Shown: piece after piece, positions 24,790 through 34,123 of the stretch
How positions within the stretch are numbered: position 1 is the stretch's first letter
How the letters are laid out: each line of letters begins with the position of its first letter
Assembly (NCBI GenBank): GCA_020435415.1
Contig: JAGQZQ010000025.1
Location: 1 to 38,051, forward strand
Direction: 5' to 3'
DNA from: Flavobacteriales bacterium
GTDB taxonomy: Bacteria; Bacteroidota; Bacteroidia; JACJYZ01
DNA: 38,051 bases
The notes under the pieces: model-generated
The model's input: only the letters and a program-made list of their open reading frames with translations
Databases searched by the model: none
What the model was told of the DNA's origin: nothing
Translations under genes and position numbers: made by a program

Positions 24790-25087
24790 AACACCTGTTC
24801 TCAAGAATGGTTCTAACGGACTACGGATCGACAAGGTTTCAAACACACCACACCATCCATCTCAATATACAAATATATAGTAAGTTTTCCTAATTCTCAA
24901 GGACTTACACATTTCACCAAAATTTGTCCTAATTTAGGGCCAATGGAGAAACAAATTCCATAAATCTGAGTGTTTTTACCTTCGTTCCTTTGCCTCTTCA
25001 ATAGAGTATAACTGACCACGTCCGTAAAAGTTACAATAAATCGTCTCAGGTGTCGTTTGTCAGGCACTACGCAACTGTTCTAATACT
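24790..25087. promoter_or_regulatory. Divergent promoter region between porP-like gene and porU
   Basis: A 298-nt AT-rich spacer with no gene. On the minus strand TATATTTG (24877-24870) with TTG (24900-24898) 20 nt upstream is a good promoter for the porP-like gene. On the plus strand TACCTTCG near 24977 is a near match to TAnnTTTG and may drive porU. Confidence 0.55.
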
Positions 25088-28000
25088 ATGATTCAACCTA
25101 CAATAAAGCGTGTTCTTCTTAGCCGTATATCACTGCTGGTTATCCTGGGATTGGGAATAATAGCGCAGAACGCCTGGAGTCAGACATTCAGAAGATCGCT
25201 CGATTGGCAGACACCCCAGCAATGGAGTGGTTCCGAAGAAATTAACGAGTTCTTTTTGTATTTCTCCGGTGCGGTGTTTTCGGAAGCTACACGGCTTCCA
25301 GTATACCAGGAAGTACTTCCTGTAAAGGGGGATGGTATTGCAGAAATCAAGCTGACCAACGAGGAATATGTTCCCTTATCTGCAGAAGAAATAAAGTTAT
25401 TGCCTAAGGATGGTCAGCTTCCGGAAACGCCTACACCGGTTACACAAATGGCAAGAAGTCGCAAGGAGCAGGTTGCCATACTGACCATCAACCCCTTCAG
25501 AATTGATAAAGAAACAGGAAAATGGACCAAGCTGGTGCGTTTCGAGTTTAACATGAACATGCTCCCTGCGTCGCAACGGAAGTCAACAGCGAAGAAAAAT
25601 TATGCGAGCCAATCGGTGCTTGCTTCTGGCCAATGGTATAAGGTAGGGGTGAAGGCCAGCGGGGTTTGTAAACTAAGTTATAATGATCTGGTCACCCTGG
25701 GACTCTCTCCGGACAATATTGATCCCCGGAATCTTCGTGTGTATGGAAATGGAGGAAGAATGCTTCCGCATGCAAATGCGGCTTTCCGATATGATGATCT
25801 TGTTGAGAACGCCATTGAGGTAGTAGGTGAGTCCGATGGTAAATTTGATACGGGTGATTATATCCTGTTTTATGCCCTCGCGCCCGATGGTTGGAACTTT
25901 GATGATGCCAAACAGACATTCACACATGAAGTTCATGGCTTTGATTACTCGGCCTATTATTATATCACCGCATCAAACGGACCCGGTAAAAGGGTTCAGA
26001 ATATGCTGCCTCCTGTCTCGGCTCCGACACATGTGGTGACCAGTTTTGACGATCATCAGTTTCATGAATTGGATGAGGTGAACCTGATCAAATCAGGAAG
26101 AGAATGGTATGGTGAGGTCTTTGACATCATCACATCCTGGTCTTTCGGATTCAATTTTCCCAATATTGACAATTCCAGTGATGTCGAGGTCATAGCCAAC
26201 GTGGCAGCCCGATCCATCAATGTCAACAGTACTTATGACATGAATGTATCCGGTCAGTCGACCTCTATTGTTGTTCCTTCTGTGAGTGGTGTGTATTACA
26301 ACGAGTATGTCGGACTGGCAACCAGGTCATTTTCCATGACGCCGAATTCAGATCAAATTTCTGTCGACCTGACCTATAATAAACCTGGGGCCTCCGCATC
26401 AGGCTGGTTGAATTTTATTGAAGTCCATGCGCGAAGATATCTTCAAATGGTAGGGAACCAGATGCATTTCCAGGATGTTGCTTCTATCGGAACCGGTAAC
26501 GTTGCAACTTATCAGGTTACAAATGCAACCCCGGCATTAAAGGTTTGGAAGGTTACCGATCCGTTGCAACCGGAAGAGGTTGGCGGTATACTAAATGGTT
26601 CCACATGGACAGCGGATTGCAATGCAGATTCTCTCGAACGTTTTGTTGCATTTAATGGGGGAAGTTTTGTTCAACCTACGCTTGTAGGTGCTGTCCTTAA
26701 TCAGGACCTGCATGGTCTCGCCGCTACAGGCACCTACGATATGCTGATTGTATCTGCGCCTCAGTTTCTGGGTGAAGCCCAGCGCTTGGCGGATTACCAT
26801 CAGTCTTTTGATAATATCTCCAGTCTGATCGTTACCCCGCAACAGATATATAACGAGTTTTCATCGGGAACCAGGGATATCACAGCTATCCGGGATTATG
26901 TTAAGATGTTCTACGACCTGGCACCCACCCCAGATGATATTCCCAAATACCTGCTGCTTTTTGGTGACGGTTCCTATGATAACAAGGACCGGTTGCCTGA
27001 CAACACCAATTTTATTCCGACGTATCAATCTGCCAATTCACATACGCCAACCGCGTCATATGTTTCGGATGATTACTACGGTTTGCTGGATGATTCGGAA
27101 GGGAAGTGGCAGTCCGGTGACCCAGACCTCGTTGATATAGGAGTGGGAAGACTTCCGGTAAAAAATCAGGCAGAAGCGAAAGCGGCGGTTGATAAGATCA
27201 TCCACTACCAACACCCTACTTCTACCCTGGGTGATTGGAGAAATACGGTCTGTTTTGTCGCCGATGACGAAGACAGCAATCTGCACATGTCCCAGTCGGA
27301 CCAGCTGGCAGTATATGTGGATACCAATTACCGTGACTATAATGTCAATAAGATATTCTTTGATTCCTTTCAGCAACTCTCCACTTCTGGCGGGCAGCGT
27401 TATCCAGACGTTACCGATGCCATCAACAGGCAGGTCGAGCAGGGAGCATTGCTCGTGAATTATACCGGACACGGTGGTGAACTGGGATGGGCGCACGAGA
27501 GAGTGTTGGATGTTCCGGATATTCAGGGGTACAAAAACCTGGACAATATGCCGGTATTCATGACGGCCACTTGTGAATTCAGTCGTTACGATGATCCCGG
27601 TCGCACTTCCGCTGGAGAGTACCTGTTCCTGAATCCGTCAGGAGGGGGTATCGCATTGTTTTCTACCGTGAGGCTGGTGTTTGCCGTCCCTAACTTTCAG
27701 CTTAACCAAAAGTTCCTGCAACGCTTATTTGTCGAAATCAACGGTGAACTGCCAAGAATGGGGGATCTGTACCGATTGACAAAAGTAGCCAGCGGATCTT
27801 CTGTAAATAACAGAAACTTTGCGTTGCTTGGCGACCCTGCACTCCGGATGGCATATCCGCAGGAAGTGGTGAAAACAACGGGAATTAACAGCAAACCTTT
27901 GGCAGGTTTGAATGACACGCTCAAAGCGATGGATAAAGTTACCATCAGTGGCGAGGTCACCGATAGAAATGGTGCGAAACTCACCTCTTTTAACGGAGTG

Positions 28001-28939
28001 GTATTTCCCACGATTTATGATAAACCCGTTTCCGTTAACACGTTATCAAATGACGGAGGTAATCCGTTTAAATTTCAACTGCAAAAGAACATTATTTACA
28101 AAGGGAAAGCCCAGGTGACGAATGGCGATTTTTCGTTTACATTCGTAGTTCCCAGAGATATTGCATATCAATTCGGAAGGGGAAAGATCAGTTACTATGC
28201 ACACGATGGTAACAGCGACGCCCATGGGTCCTACATTGATTTCCTGATCGGCGGAACATCCGATAGCACCATCGCGGATAATGAAGGCCCGGAAATAGAC
28301 TTATACATGAACGATAAGCAATTTGTCTTTGGTGGGATTACAGACGAGAACCCCACTTTGCTTGCGTACGTGCGCGACAGCAGCGGAATCAACACGGTTG
28401 GCAATGGCATCGGGCACGACATTACCGCCATCCTTGATGGGAATACCGAAAAGACCATCGTTCTCAATGATTACTACGAGGCAGACTTGAATCAGTATCA
28501 AAGTGGAATGGTGGAATATCCTTTGTCCGAACTGGAAGAGGGTCGTCATTCCCTTAAATTCAAGGTTTGGGATGTTTTGAATACCTCATCGGAAGCATAC
28601 ACTGAATTTGTGGTGGCAAAATCCGCCGACATTGCCCTGGAGCATGTATTGAATTACCCGAACCCCTTCACAACAAAAACACAGTTTTTCTTCGATCACA
28701 ACCAACCCGGACAAACCCTTCAGGTTCAGGTGCAGATATTCACCGTTTCAGGTAAACTCATCAAGACATTGAATACTGTTGTTCAAACAGAAGGATTCAG
28801 ATCAGACCCGATCCAATGGGACGGAAAGGATGACTTCGGTGATGCCATCGGTAAGGGGGTGTATGTTTACCAACTTACCGTGCAGAACGAAACGGGAAAA
28901 GTGGCGGAGAAGACTGAAAAACTAGTGATCCTTAAATAA
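25088..28939 (+). CDS. porU: Type IX secretion system sortase PorU
   Basis: A 1283-aa secreted C25 (gingipain-family) cysteine peptidase that removes the C-terminal signals of T9SS cargo at the cell surface and attaches the cargo to anionic LPS. A signal peptide ends near WSQT. The N-terminal region is beta-rich. The peptidase domain starts with DMLIVSAPQF; the catalytic pair is H795 in YTGHGGE and C829 in TATCEFSRYDDP, 34 residues apart as expected for the family. Residues ~1189-1283 form PorU's own C-terminal domain (YPNPFTTKTQFFF ... GKGVYVYQLTV). All key residues are present and the length is typical. It is followed by porV after 45 nt. Confidence 0.96.
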   Translation: MIQPTIKRVLLSRISLLVILGLGIIAQNAWSQTFRRSLDWQTPQQWSGSEEINEFFLYFSGAVFSEATRLPVYQEVLPVKGDGIAEIKLTNEEYVPLSAEEIKLLPKDGQLPETPTPVTQMARSRKEQVAILTINPFRIDKETGKWTKLVRFEFNMNMLPASQRKSTAKKNYASQSVLASGQWYKVGVKASGVCKLSYNDLVTLGLSPDNIDPRNLRVYGNGGRMLPHANAAFRYDDLVENAIEVVGESDGKFDTGDYILFYALAPDGWNFDDAKQTFTHEVHGFDYSAYYYITASNGPGKRVQNMLPPVSAPTHVVTSFDDHQFHELDEVNLIKSGREWYGEVFDIITSWSFGFNFPNIDNSSDVEVIANVAARSINVNSTYDMNVSGQSTSIVVPSVSGVYYNEYVGLATRSFSMTPNSDQISVDLTYNKPGASASGWLNFIEVHARRYLQMVGNQMHFQDVASIGTGNVATYQVTNATPALKVWKVTDPLQPEEVGGILNGSTWTADCNADSLERFVAFNGGSFVQPTLVGAVLNQDLHGLAATGTYDMLIVSAPQFLGEAQRLADYHQSFDNISSLIVTPQQIYNEFSSGTRDITAIRDYVKMFYDLAPTPDDIPKYLLLFGDGSYDNKDRLPDNTNFIPTYQSANSHTPTASYVSDDYYGLLDDSEGKWQSGDPDLVDIGVGRLPVKNQAEAKAAVDKIIHYQHPTSTLGDWRNTVCFVADDEDSNLHMSQSDQLAVYVDTNYRDYNVNKIFFDSFQQLSTSGGQRYPDVTDAINRQVEQGALLVNYTGHGGELGWAHERVLDVPDIQGYKNLDNMPVFMTATCEFSRYDDPGRTSAGEYLFLNPSGGGIALFSTVRLVFAVPNFQLNQKFLQRLFVEINGELPRMGDLYRLTKVASGSSVNNRNFALLGDPALRMAYPQEVVKTTGINSKPLAGLNDTLKAMDKVTISGEVTDRNGAKLTSFNGVVFPTIYDKPVSVNTLSNDGGNPFKFQLQKNIIYKGKAQVTNGDFSFTFVVPRDIAYQFGRGKISYYAHDGNSDAHGSYIDFLIGGTSDSTIADNEGPEIDLYMNDKQFVFGGITDENPTLLAYVRDSSGINTVGNGIGHDITAILDGNTEKTIVLNDYYEADLNQYQSGMVEYPLSELEEGRHSLKFKVWDVLNTSSEAYTEFVVAKSADIALEHVLNYPNPFTTKTQFFFDHNQPGQTLQVQVQIFTVSGKLIKTLNTVVQTEGFRSDPIQWDGKDDFGDAIGKGVYVYQLTVQNETGKVAEKTEKLVILK

Positions 28940-28967
28940 GTCATAACCATAGATTATTCAATTTACG

Positions 28968-28975
28968 TATATTTG
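28968..28975 (+). promoter_or_regulatory. -7 promoter box for porV
   Basis: TATATTTG, a full match to TAnnTTTG, ends 9 nt before the porV ATG (28985). If used, the transcript would have almost no leader. Confidence 0.45.
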
Positions 28976-28984
28976 CCTTCCCTG

Positions 28985-30235
28985 ATGAAAAACGCATCCT
29001 TAAATAACCGTTCTGTTAAGTGGGCTACGGGTTCAGCTTGTGTTTTATACGCGCTGTTTTCCGCATCCGCAACGCATGCACAGAACCTAACCGTTGACTC
29101 CCTCACCGGTGGCATCAATACCATTACTACCGCCGTGCCTTTTCTAATGATTGCACCGGATGCAAGAGCAGGAGGAATGGGTGATGCCGGAGCGGCTTCA
29201 ACCCCTGACCCAAACTCATTGCATTGGAATGCAGCCAAGCTGGCATTCATTAACAAGGTGCCATTCGGTAAGAAAGATAAAAGCCGGAACATCGGATTTT
29301 CCATGTCATACATCCCATGGTTAAGGGCACTGGTTCCGGATATCAACCTCGCTTATATCTCCGGTTATAAAGTGCTTAAAGGAAACAGGGTTTCTCAGGT
29401 GGTGGCAGGGTCTCTGCGCTATTTCTCCCTTGGTGATATCACCTTCACAGATATCGTAGGGAATGTGACCGGTCAGTTTAAACCCAATGAGTTTGCCGTT
29501 GATTTTGCTTACGGCCGCTCTTTATCCGAAAATTGGTCGGGTGGATTGGCCCTCAGGTACATTTATTCCAATCTGACAGGTGGTGTTTTTGTGGAGGGGA
29601 ACCCCAGTCATGCCGGACGATCGGTAGCTGCGGATATCTCCGCATACTATCAGAGTGAAGTGAAATTGTTTAACCGCGATGCGCTTGTTGCTTACGGCAT
29701 AAGTGTTACCAACATAGGCGCGAAAATATCCTATACCAAGAATGCCGACCGGGATTTTATTCCGATCAACGGCAGAATGGGTGGTGCCGCCACTTTTAAG
29801 CTTGATGACTATAACAAAGCCATGTTCGTGGCCGATATCAATAAATTACTTGTACCCACCCCGCCGATCTATAACCCTGACGGAACCATTAAAGAAGGCA
29901 AAGATCCGGATCGCTCTATTGCAAGCGGTATGATGGGGTCCTTCTATGATGCTCCTGGTGGTTTGGCCGAGGAGATCAGGGAGTTTAACTATTCCGTGGG
30001 CGGAGAGTACTGGTATGATAACCAGTTCGCCATCCGGGCCGGGTATTTCTATGAGCACCAGACCAAAGGAAATCGTAAATTCTTTACTGTGGGAGCTGGC
30101 TTGAAATACAATGTTTTCGGATTGGATTTTGCCTACCTCATTCCAACCCAGCAAAAGCATCCGCTGGAAAACACCCTTCGTTTTACCCTGTTGTTTGATT
30201 TCGCCGGACTTGGCTCCGAAGGCGGAGAGGAATAA
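28985..30235 (+). CDS. porV: Type IX secretion system outer-membrane protein PorV (LptO)
   Basis: A 416-aa FadL-like outer-membrane beta-barrel that carries T9SS cargo from the translocon to PorU. A signal peptide ends near THAQ. The hallmark is FLMIAPDARAGGMGDAGAAS followed by DPNSLHWNAAKLAF. Later barrel strands include SYIPWLRALVPDINLAYISG and FAVDFAYGRSLSENW-type segments, and the protein ends in FTLLFDF before an acidic tail. ATG 28985 is chosen; a TTG at 28973 would lie within the promoter box. The neighbouring porU supports the assignment, and ispF follows after 5 nt. Confidence 0.95.
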   Translation: MKNASLNNRSVKWATGSACVLYALFSASATHAQNLTVDSLTGGINTITTAVPFLMIAPDARAGGMGDAGAASTPDPNSLHWNAAKLAFINKVPFGKKDKSRNIGFSMSYIPWLRALVPDINLAYISGYKVLKGNRVSQVVAGSLRYFSLGDITFTDIVGNVTGQFKPNEFAVDFAYGRSLSENWSGGLALRYIYSNLTGGVFVEGNPSHAGRSVAADISAYYQSEVKLFNRDALVAYGISVTNIGAKISYTKNADRDFIPINGRMGGAATFKLDDYNKAMFVADINKLLVPTPPIYNPDGTIKEGKDPDRSIASGMMGSFYDAPGGLAEEIREFNYSVGGEYWYDNQFAIRAGYFYEHQTKGNRKFFTVGAGLKYNVFGLDFAYLIPTQQKHPLENTLRFTLLFDFAGLGSEGGEE

Positions 30236-30240
30236 GCTGC

Positions 30241-30729
30241 ATGAACGGTTTTCGCGTTGGATTCGGATTTGATGTCCACCGCCTTGAAGAGGGCCAGCCG
30301 TTCTGGCTCGGTGGGATCAAGGTTCCTCATACCAAAGGTTCCATAGGGCATTCTGACGCAGACACCCTTATTCACGCCATATGTGATGCCATGCTTGGTG
30401 CCTGTGCACTGGGAGATATCGGCCAGCACTTTCCTGATAATGACCCTTCACTGAAAGGAATTGACAGTAAAATTCTTCTGAAAAAGATTACTGCTCTGGT
30501 TGCAGAACAAGGCTATGAACTGGTCAATGTGGATGCCACCATCGCCCTCCAAAAACCCAAAGTCGCAACATTTATCCCTGACATGCGAAAGTCCCTTGCA
30601 GACGTCATCGGTGTGGATGTAGGCCAGGTTTCCGTAAAGGCCACCACTACCGAGAAACTTGGTTTTGAAGGAAGGGAAGAAGGCGTATCAGCCTATGCCG
30701 TCGTTCTGCTCAGTAAATCCAACCACTGA
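30241..30729 (+). CDS. ispF: 2-C-methyl-D-erythritol 2,4-cyclodiphosphate synthase
   Basis: A 162-aa enzyme of the MEP isoprenoid pathway that closes the cyclodiphosphate ring. The metal-binding motif GFDVHRL at ~8-14 and HSDADTLIHAICDAMLG with DIGQHFPD are the classic blocks, and C-terminal KATTTEKLGFEGREEG is the signature end. Length is normal for a single-domain IspF. It starts 5 nt after the porV stop, so it is translated from the porV transcript. Confidence 0.97.
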   Translation: MNGFRVGFGFDVHRLEEGQPFWLGGIKVPHTKGSIGHSDADTLIHAICDAMLGACALGDIGQHFPDNDPSLKGIDSKILLKKITALVAEQGYELVNVDATIALQKPKVATFIPDMRKSLADVIGVDVGQVSVKATTTEKLGFEGREEGVSAYAVVLLSKSNH

Positions 30730-30749
30730 TACCAATTCCAGGCTTTGTT

Positions 30750-30757
30750 TACTTTTG
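30750..30757 (+). promoter_or_regulatory. -7 promoter box for proC
   Basis: TACTTTTG fits TAnnTTTG and ends 18 nt before the proC ATG at 30776. No clear -33 box is seen. Confidence 0.4.
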
Positions 30758-30775
30758 TGAGGTAAAGACCATTTC

Positions 30776-31597
30776 ATGAAAGACACAAAGGACATTAGAA
30801 TTGCAGTTATCGGCGCCGGTAATCTGGGCACTGCTTTAGCCAGGGGCCTGGCAAAATCCAAACAATTCAAGGCGGAGAACATCACGCTTACACGCCGCAA
30901 GACAGCATCTCTGGAACCGTTATCCGAAGAGGGCTTTAAGGTCAATACAAACAACAGGGAAGCAGTCCGGGAATCCGATATCATCGTCATCGGGGTATTG
31001 CCTCAGCAGTTCAACCAGGTGATCACAGATCTTAAGCCTGCCATTGATAACAAACAACACCTCATTATCTCCCTGGTGACCGGTGTCTCATCTCAGGATA
31101 TTCAAAAGCATCTGGGTGATCAGGTTCGTGTCGCCAGGGCCATGCCCAATACTGCGATCGCCATTGGAGAGTCTATGACCTGTCTATCTACTTTGAATGC
31201 TGAGAAGAGCGATATGGACCTGGTGACCACCATGTTCAATACGGTGGGTGAAACAGTGACCATCGGTGAGGAGTATATGACCGCGGCAACGGCGTTGTGT
31301 GCATGTGGTGTGGCCTTTTTCCTGCGTGCCGTAAGGGCAGCGTCTCAGGGTGGTACCGAGATCGGATTTCACGCCGATGAGGCGCTGAAGATGGCGGCTC
31401 AAACGGCCAAAGGCGCTGCATCGTTGCTGTTAAGCAGGGATCTTCATCCGGAAAGAGAAATTGATAAGGTGACCTCTCCCAAAGGTTGCACCATCGCCGG
31501 GTTGAATGAAATGGAACATCAGGGATTCAGTTCCGCCATGATCAAAGGAATCATTACCTCTGCAACCAAGGCGGGGGAGCTGTATAAGGCCGACTAG
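30776..31597 (+). CDS. proC: Pyrroline-5-carboxylate reductase
   Basis: A 273-aa NAD(P)H enzyme for the last step of proline synthesis. The nucleotide-binding loop IGAGNLGTALARGL starts at ~residue 11. RVARAMPNTAIAIGESMT is the family block after the Rossmann fold. The C-terminal dimerisation/substrate part has the signature around TSPKGCTIAGLNEME, where most homologues have TSPGGTT. Length is normal. It is 46 nt from ispF with its own possible promoter. Confidence 0.94.
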   Translation: MKDTKDIRIAVIGAGNLGTALARGLAKSKQFKAENITLTRRKTASLEPLSEEGFKVNTNNREAVRESDIIVIGVLPQQFNQVITDLKPAIDNKQHLIISLVTGVSSQDIQKHLGDQVRVARAMPNTAIAIGESMTCLSTLNAEKSDMDLVTTMFNTVGETVTIGEEYMTAATALCACGVAFFLRAVRAASQGGTEIGFHADEALKMAAQTAKGAASLLLSRDLHPEREIDKVTSPKGCTIAGLNEMEHQGFSSAMIKGIITSATKAGELYKAD

Positions 31598-31609
31598 CCG
31601 ATACCTGCC

Positions 31610-34063
31610 TCAGGATGCCCGAACCCTGGCACCGGCTTTTTCGAATTGTTTAGATAGCTTGGTCATCGCAGCCTCCACTTCTTCATCGGTTAGTGTTCTT
31701 TCTCCATGACCGAACACAAAGCTGAGGGCATACGATTTTTTACCTTGCTCCAGTTTATTTCCCTCGTACACATCAAAGATGGAAACATCCTGTAACAGGT
31801 TGCCTCCGTTCTTCCATGCGATGTCTTTCAATTCACCGTAGGTTGTTTCTTTAGGGATAAGCAGGGCAAGGTCACGCTTAACCGCAGGAAAGCGACTGAC
31901 CTCCCGGTAAGTGGTCACTTCCCTTTGTTTCAGGGCTGCCAGTACCACATCCCATTCGATGATGGAAACCACCACATCCTGCTGAATATCGAAATGATCC
32001 AGTATGGCCTGACTTGCTGTGCCAACTGTTGCAACAATTTCGTCTTTTCCCGTTGTGCATTGGATCGCTTCCCGGTATAATGTATTGTTGGAGATCACCT
32101 GCTCATGCCGGAGTGAAATGCCCAGGCGTGTCAATATTGTTTCGGTTGCGCTTTTCAGGTAGAAGAAGTCTGCTGACGGTGCTTCACCTGACCACGACAT
32201 GGAAGTTTGAACTCCGGTGGAGAACAATGCCAATTGTGTCTTTTCCCGGTAATCATCCGCTTCTTTTTTTCCTTTCGCCAGGGCATATACCCTTCCGAAC
32301 TCAAAGAGGGTCAGGTTCCTGTTCTTTCGGTTCAGGTTGTGCAGGATGGTTTCCATTCCTCCAGGGATCATGCTGGTTCTCATGACGGACAGGTCTGAGC
32401 TTAACGGGTTCAGCATGGCAGCCGGCTCACATCCTTCAGGTGGTGGAAATAGATTCAATCGCTTGTCTGATATCATGGAGTTATTCATGATCTCTGTAAA
32501 TCCATTTGCCACGAGCATGTCGGCTATGGCATTACGATAAGTATCCGGTTCCCATCCGTTGGTGGATGGGTATGAAATGACGCTATGTGTTGATGGTTCG
32601 ATGCCCAGACATCCATAGATTCTCAGGATCTCCTCGATGACATCCACTTCCCTTGTGACCTCTGTTTTGAATGTTGGTACCTTAACGGTCCATCCTTCCG
32701 TGCCGTTGACGCTGATCCCGAATTGCAGGGATTTAAGTATGTTCTCTATAACGTTGGGTTCAATGACTTTTCCCAGCAAACGATGTACACGGGAGATGCG
32801 CAATTTGACTTCCCTTGGTTCAATTTTTTTCGGGTAGATATCGGTAATGTCCGATGTTACTTTTCCACCGGCCAGCTCACAAATTAATTGTGCGGCACGG
32901 TTCAGTGCAAGCAGGGTTGCTTCCGGATCACTGCCGCGTTCAAAGCGGAATGAGGCATCGGTTTTTAGCTCATGGTGAGATGAGGTCCTGCGTATGTAGG
33001 TGGGATTGAAACATGCACTTTCCAGAAAAACAGAGGTAGTCTGATCCGAGATACCGGAATGGATGCCGCCGAAGACACCGGCTATACACATGCCACCTTC
33101 CGTATCGCAGATCATGAGGTCTGTTGATTTCAGCTTTCGGGTTTTCTCATCCAGCGTTACAAAGTTCGTTCCTTCGGGAAGGCATTGGACCACCACCTTA
33201 TTTCCTTTGATCTTTCCGGCGTCGAAGGCATGCAGCGGTTGTCCGGTTTCATGAAGTACGAAGTTGGTGATGTCCACCACATTGCTGATGGGTTGAAGAC
33301 CGATGGCTTTTAGCCTGTTTTGCAACCAGTCCGGACTTGGTCCGATGGTGATGCCTTCAAGCACCAAACCTGAATAACGCGGGCATGCTTCCGGATCCAG
33401 TACCTCCACATCTATCTTCACTGCTCCGTCTACTTTCTGTAAGTCTTTTATCTGAGGGAGATTTAGAGAGGCCTTTACGCCATGATGTTGCAGGACGGCA
33501 TAGAGGTCTCTTGCAACGCCCATGTGTGAGGTTGCATCGCCCCGGTTCGGGGTCAGTCCGATCTCAAAGACCAGGTCTTCTTCAACAGGAATATATTCAG
33601 TGAGTGCTTTACCCGGTTGCCAGTCTGCCGGCAATACCCTGATGCCGGAATGGTCTTCACCCAGCCCAACCTCATCATCCGCGCACAGCATCCCTTCCGA
33701 TAATTCACCCCTGATCTTGGCCTTCTTTATCTCGAATGATTCGCCTTTAACTGGTTTGATCACCGTTCCTACCGGCGCAACGATCACTTTTTGCCCTTCC
33801 GCCACGTTAGGCGCACCGCAAACAATACTCAATTCGTGACCGTTTCCTGTATTTACCTTGGTGAGGCTTAATTTATCTGCGTTGGGATGCTTCTCCTTTT
33901 TAACCACTTCTCCGACCACCAGGCCTCTCAGGCCACCGGGAACGGATTGGAATGTTTCGATGTTTTCAACTTCCAGGCCGCAATCGGTCAGGTACCTTGC
34001 CGTTGTTTCAGCGTCAAGGTCAAAGGAGAGGTATGACTTCAGCCATTGGAATGATATTTTCAT
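31610..34063 (-). CDS. pheT: Phenylalanine--tRNA ligase beta subunit
   Basis: An 817-aa subunit of the (alpha-beta)2 enzyme that charges tRNA-Phe. Domain order is as expected: an N-terminal segment ISFQWLKSYLSFDLD, an EMAP/Myf-like tRNA-binding domain (~40-155; VVKKEKHPNADKLSLTKVN), a B3/B4 editing domain (~210-400), a B5 DNA-binding-like domain (~410-480), the catalytic-like core, and a C-terminal FDX-ACB anticodon-binding domain (~725-817; FPAVKRDLALLIPKE). Length is typical for Bacteroidota. The alpha subunit gene is not in the window. Confidence 0.97.
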   Translation of the reverse strand: MKISFQWLKSYLSFDLDAETTARYLTDCGLEVENIETFQSVPGGLRGLVVGEVVKKEKHPNADKLSLTKVNTGNGHELSIVCGAPNVAEGQKVIVAPVGTVIKPVKGESFEIKKAKIRGELSEGMLCADDEVGLGEDHSGIRVLPADWQPGKALTEYIPVEEDLVFEIGLTPNRGDATSHMGVARDLYAVLQHHGVKASLNLPQIKDLQKVDGAVKIDVEVLDPEACPRYSGLVLEGITIGPSPDWLQNRLKAIGLQPISNVVDITNFVLHETGQPLHAFDAGKIKGNKVVVQCLPEGTNFVTLDEKTRKLKSTDLMICDTEGGMCIAGVFGGIHSGISDQTTSVFLESACFNPTYIRRTSSHHELKTDASFRFERGSDPEATLLALNRAAQLICELAGGKVTSDITDIYPKKIEPREVKLRISRVHRLLGKVIEPNVIENILKSLQFGISVNGTEGWTVKVPTFKTEVTREVDVIEEILRIYGCLGIEPSTHSVISYPSTNGWEPDTYRNAIADMLVANGFTEIMNNSMISDKRLNLFPPPEGCEPAAMLNPLSSDLSVMRTSMIPGGMETILHNLNRKNRNLTLFEFGRVYALAKGKKEADDYREKTQLALFSTGVQTSMSWSGEAPSADFFYLKSATETILTRLGISLRHEQVISNNTLYREAIQCTTGKDEIVATVGTASQAILDHFDIQQDVVVSIIEWDVVLAALKQREVTTYREVSRFPAVKRDLALLIPKETTYGELKDIAWKNGGNLLQDVSIFDVYEGNKLEQGKKSYALSFVFGHGERTLTDEEVEAAMTKLSKQFEKAGARVRAS

Positions 34064-34123
34064 GAACCGCTAGTCTGTTTGGGTTGTGGCGGCAAAGGTA
34101 AGAAAACCCTCCCAATCCGGGTG

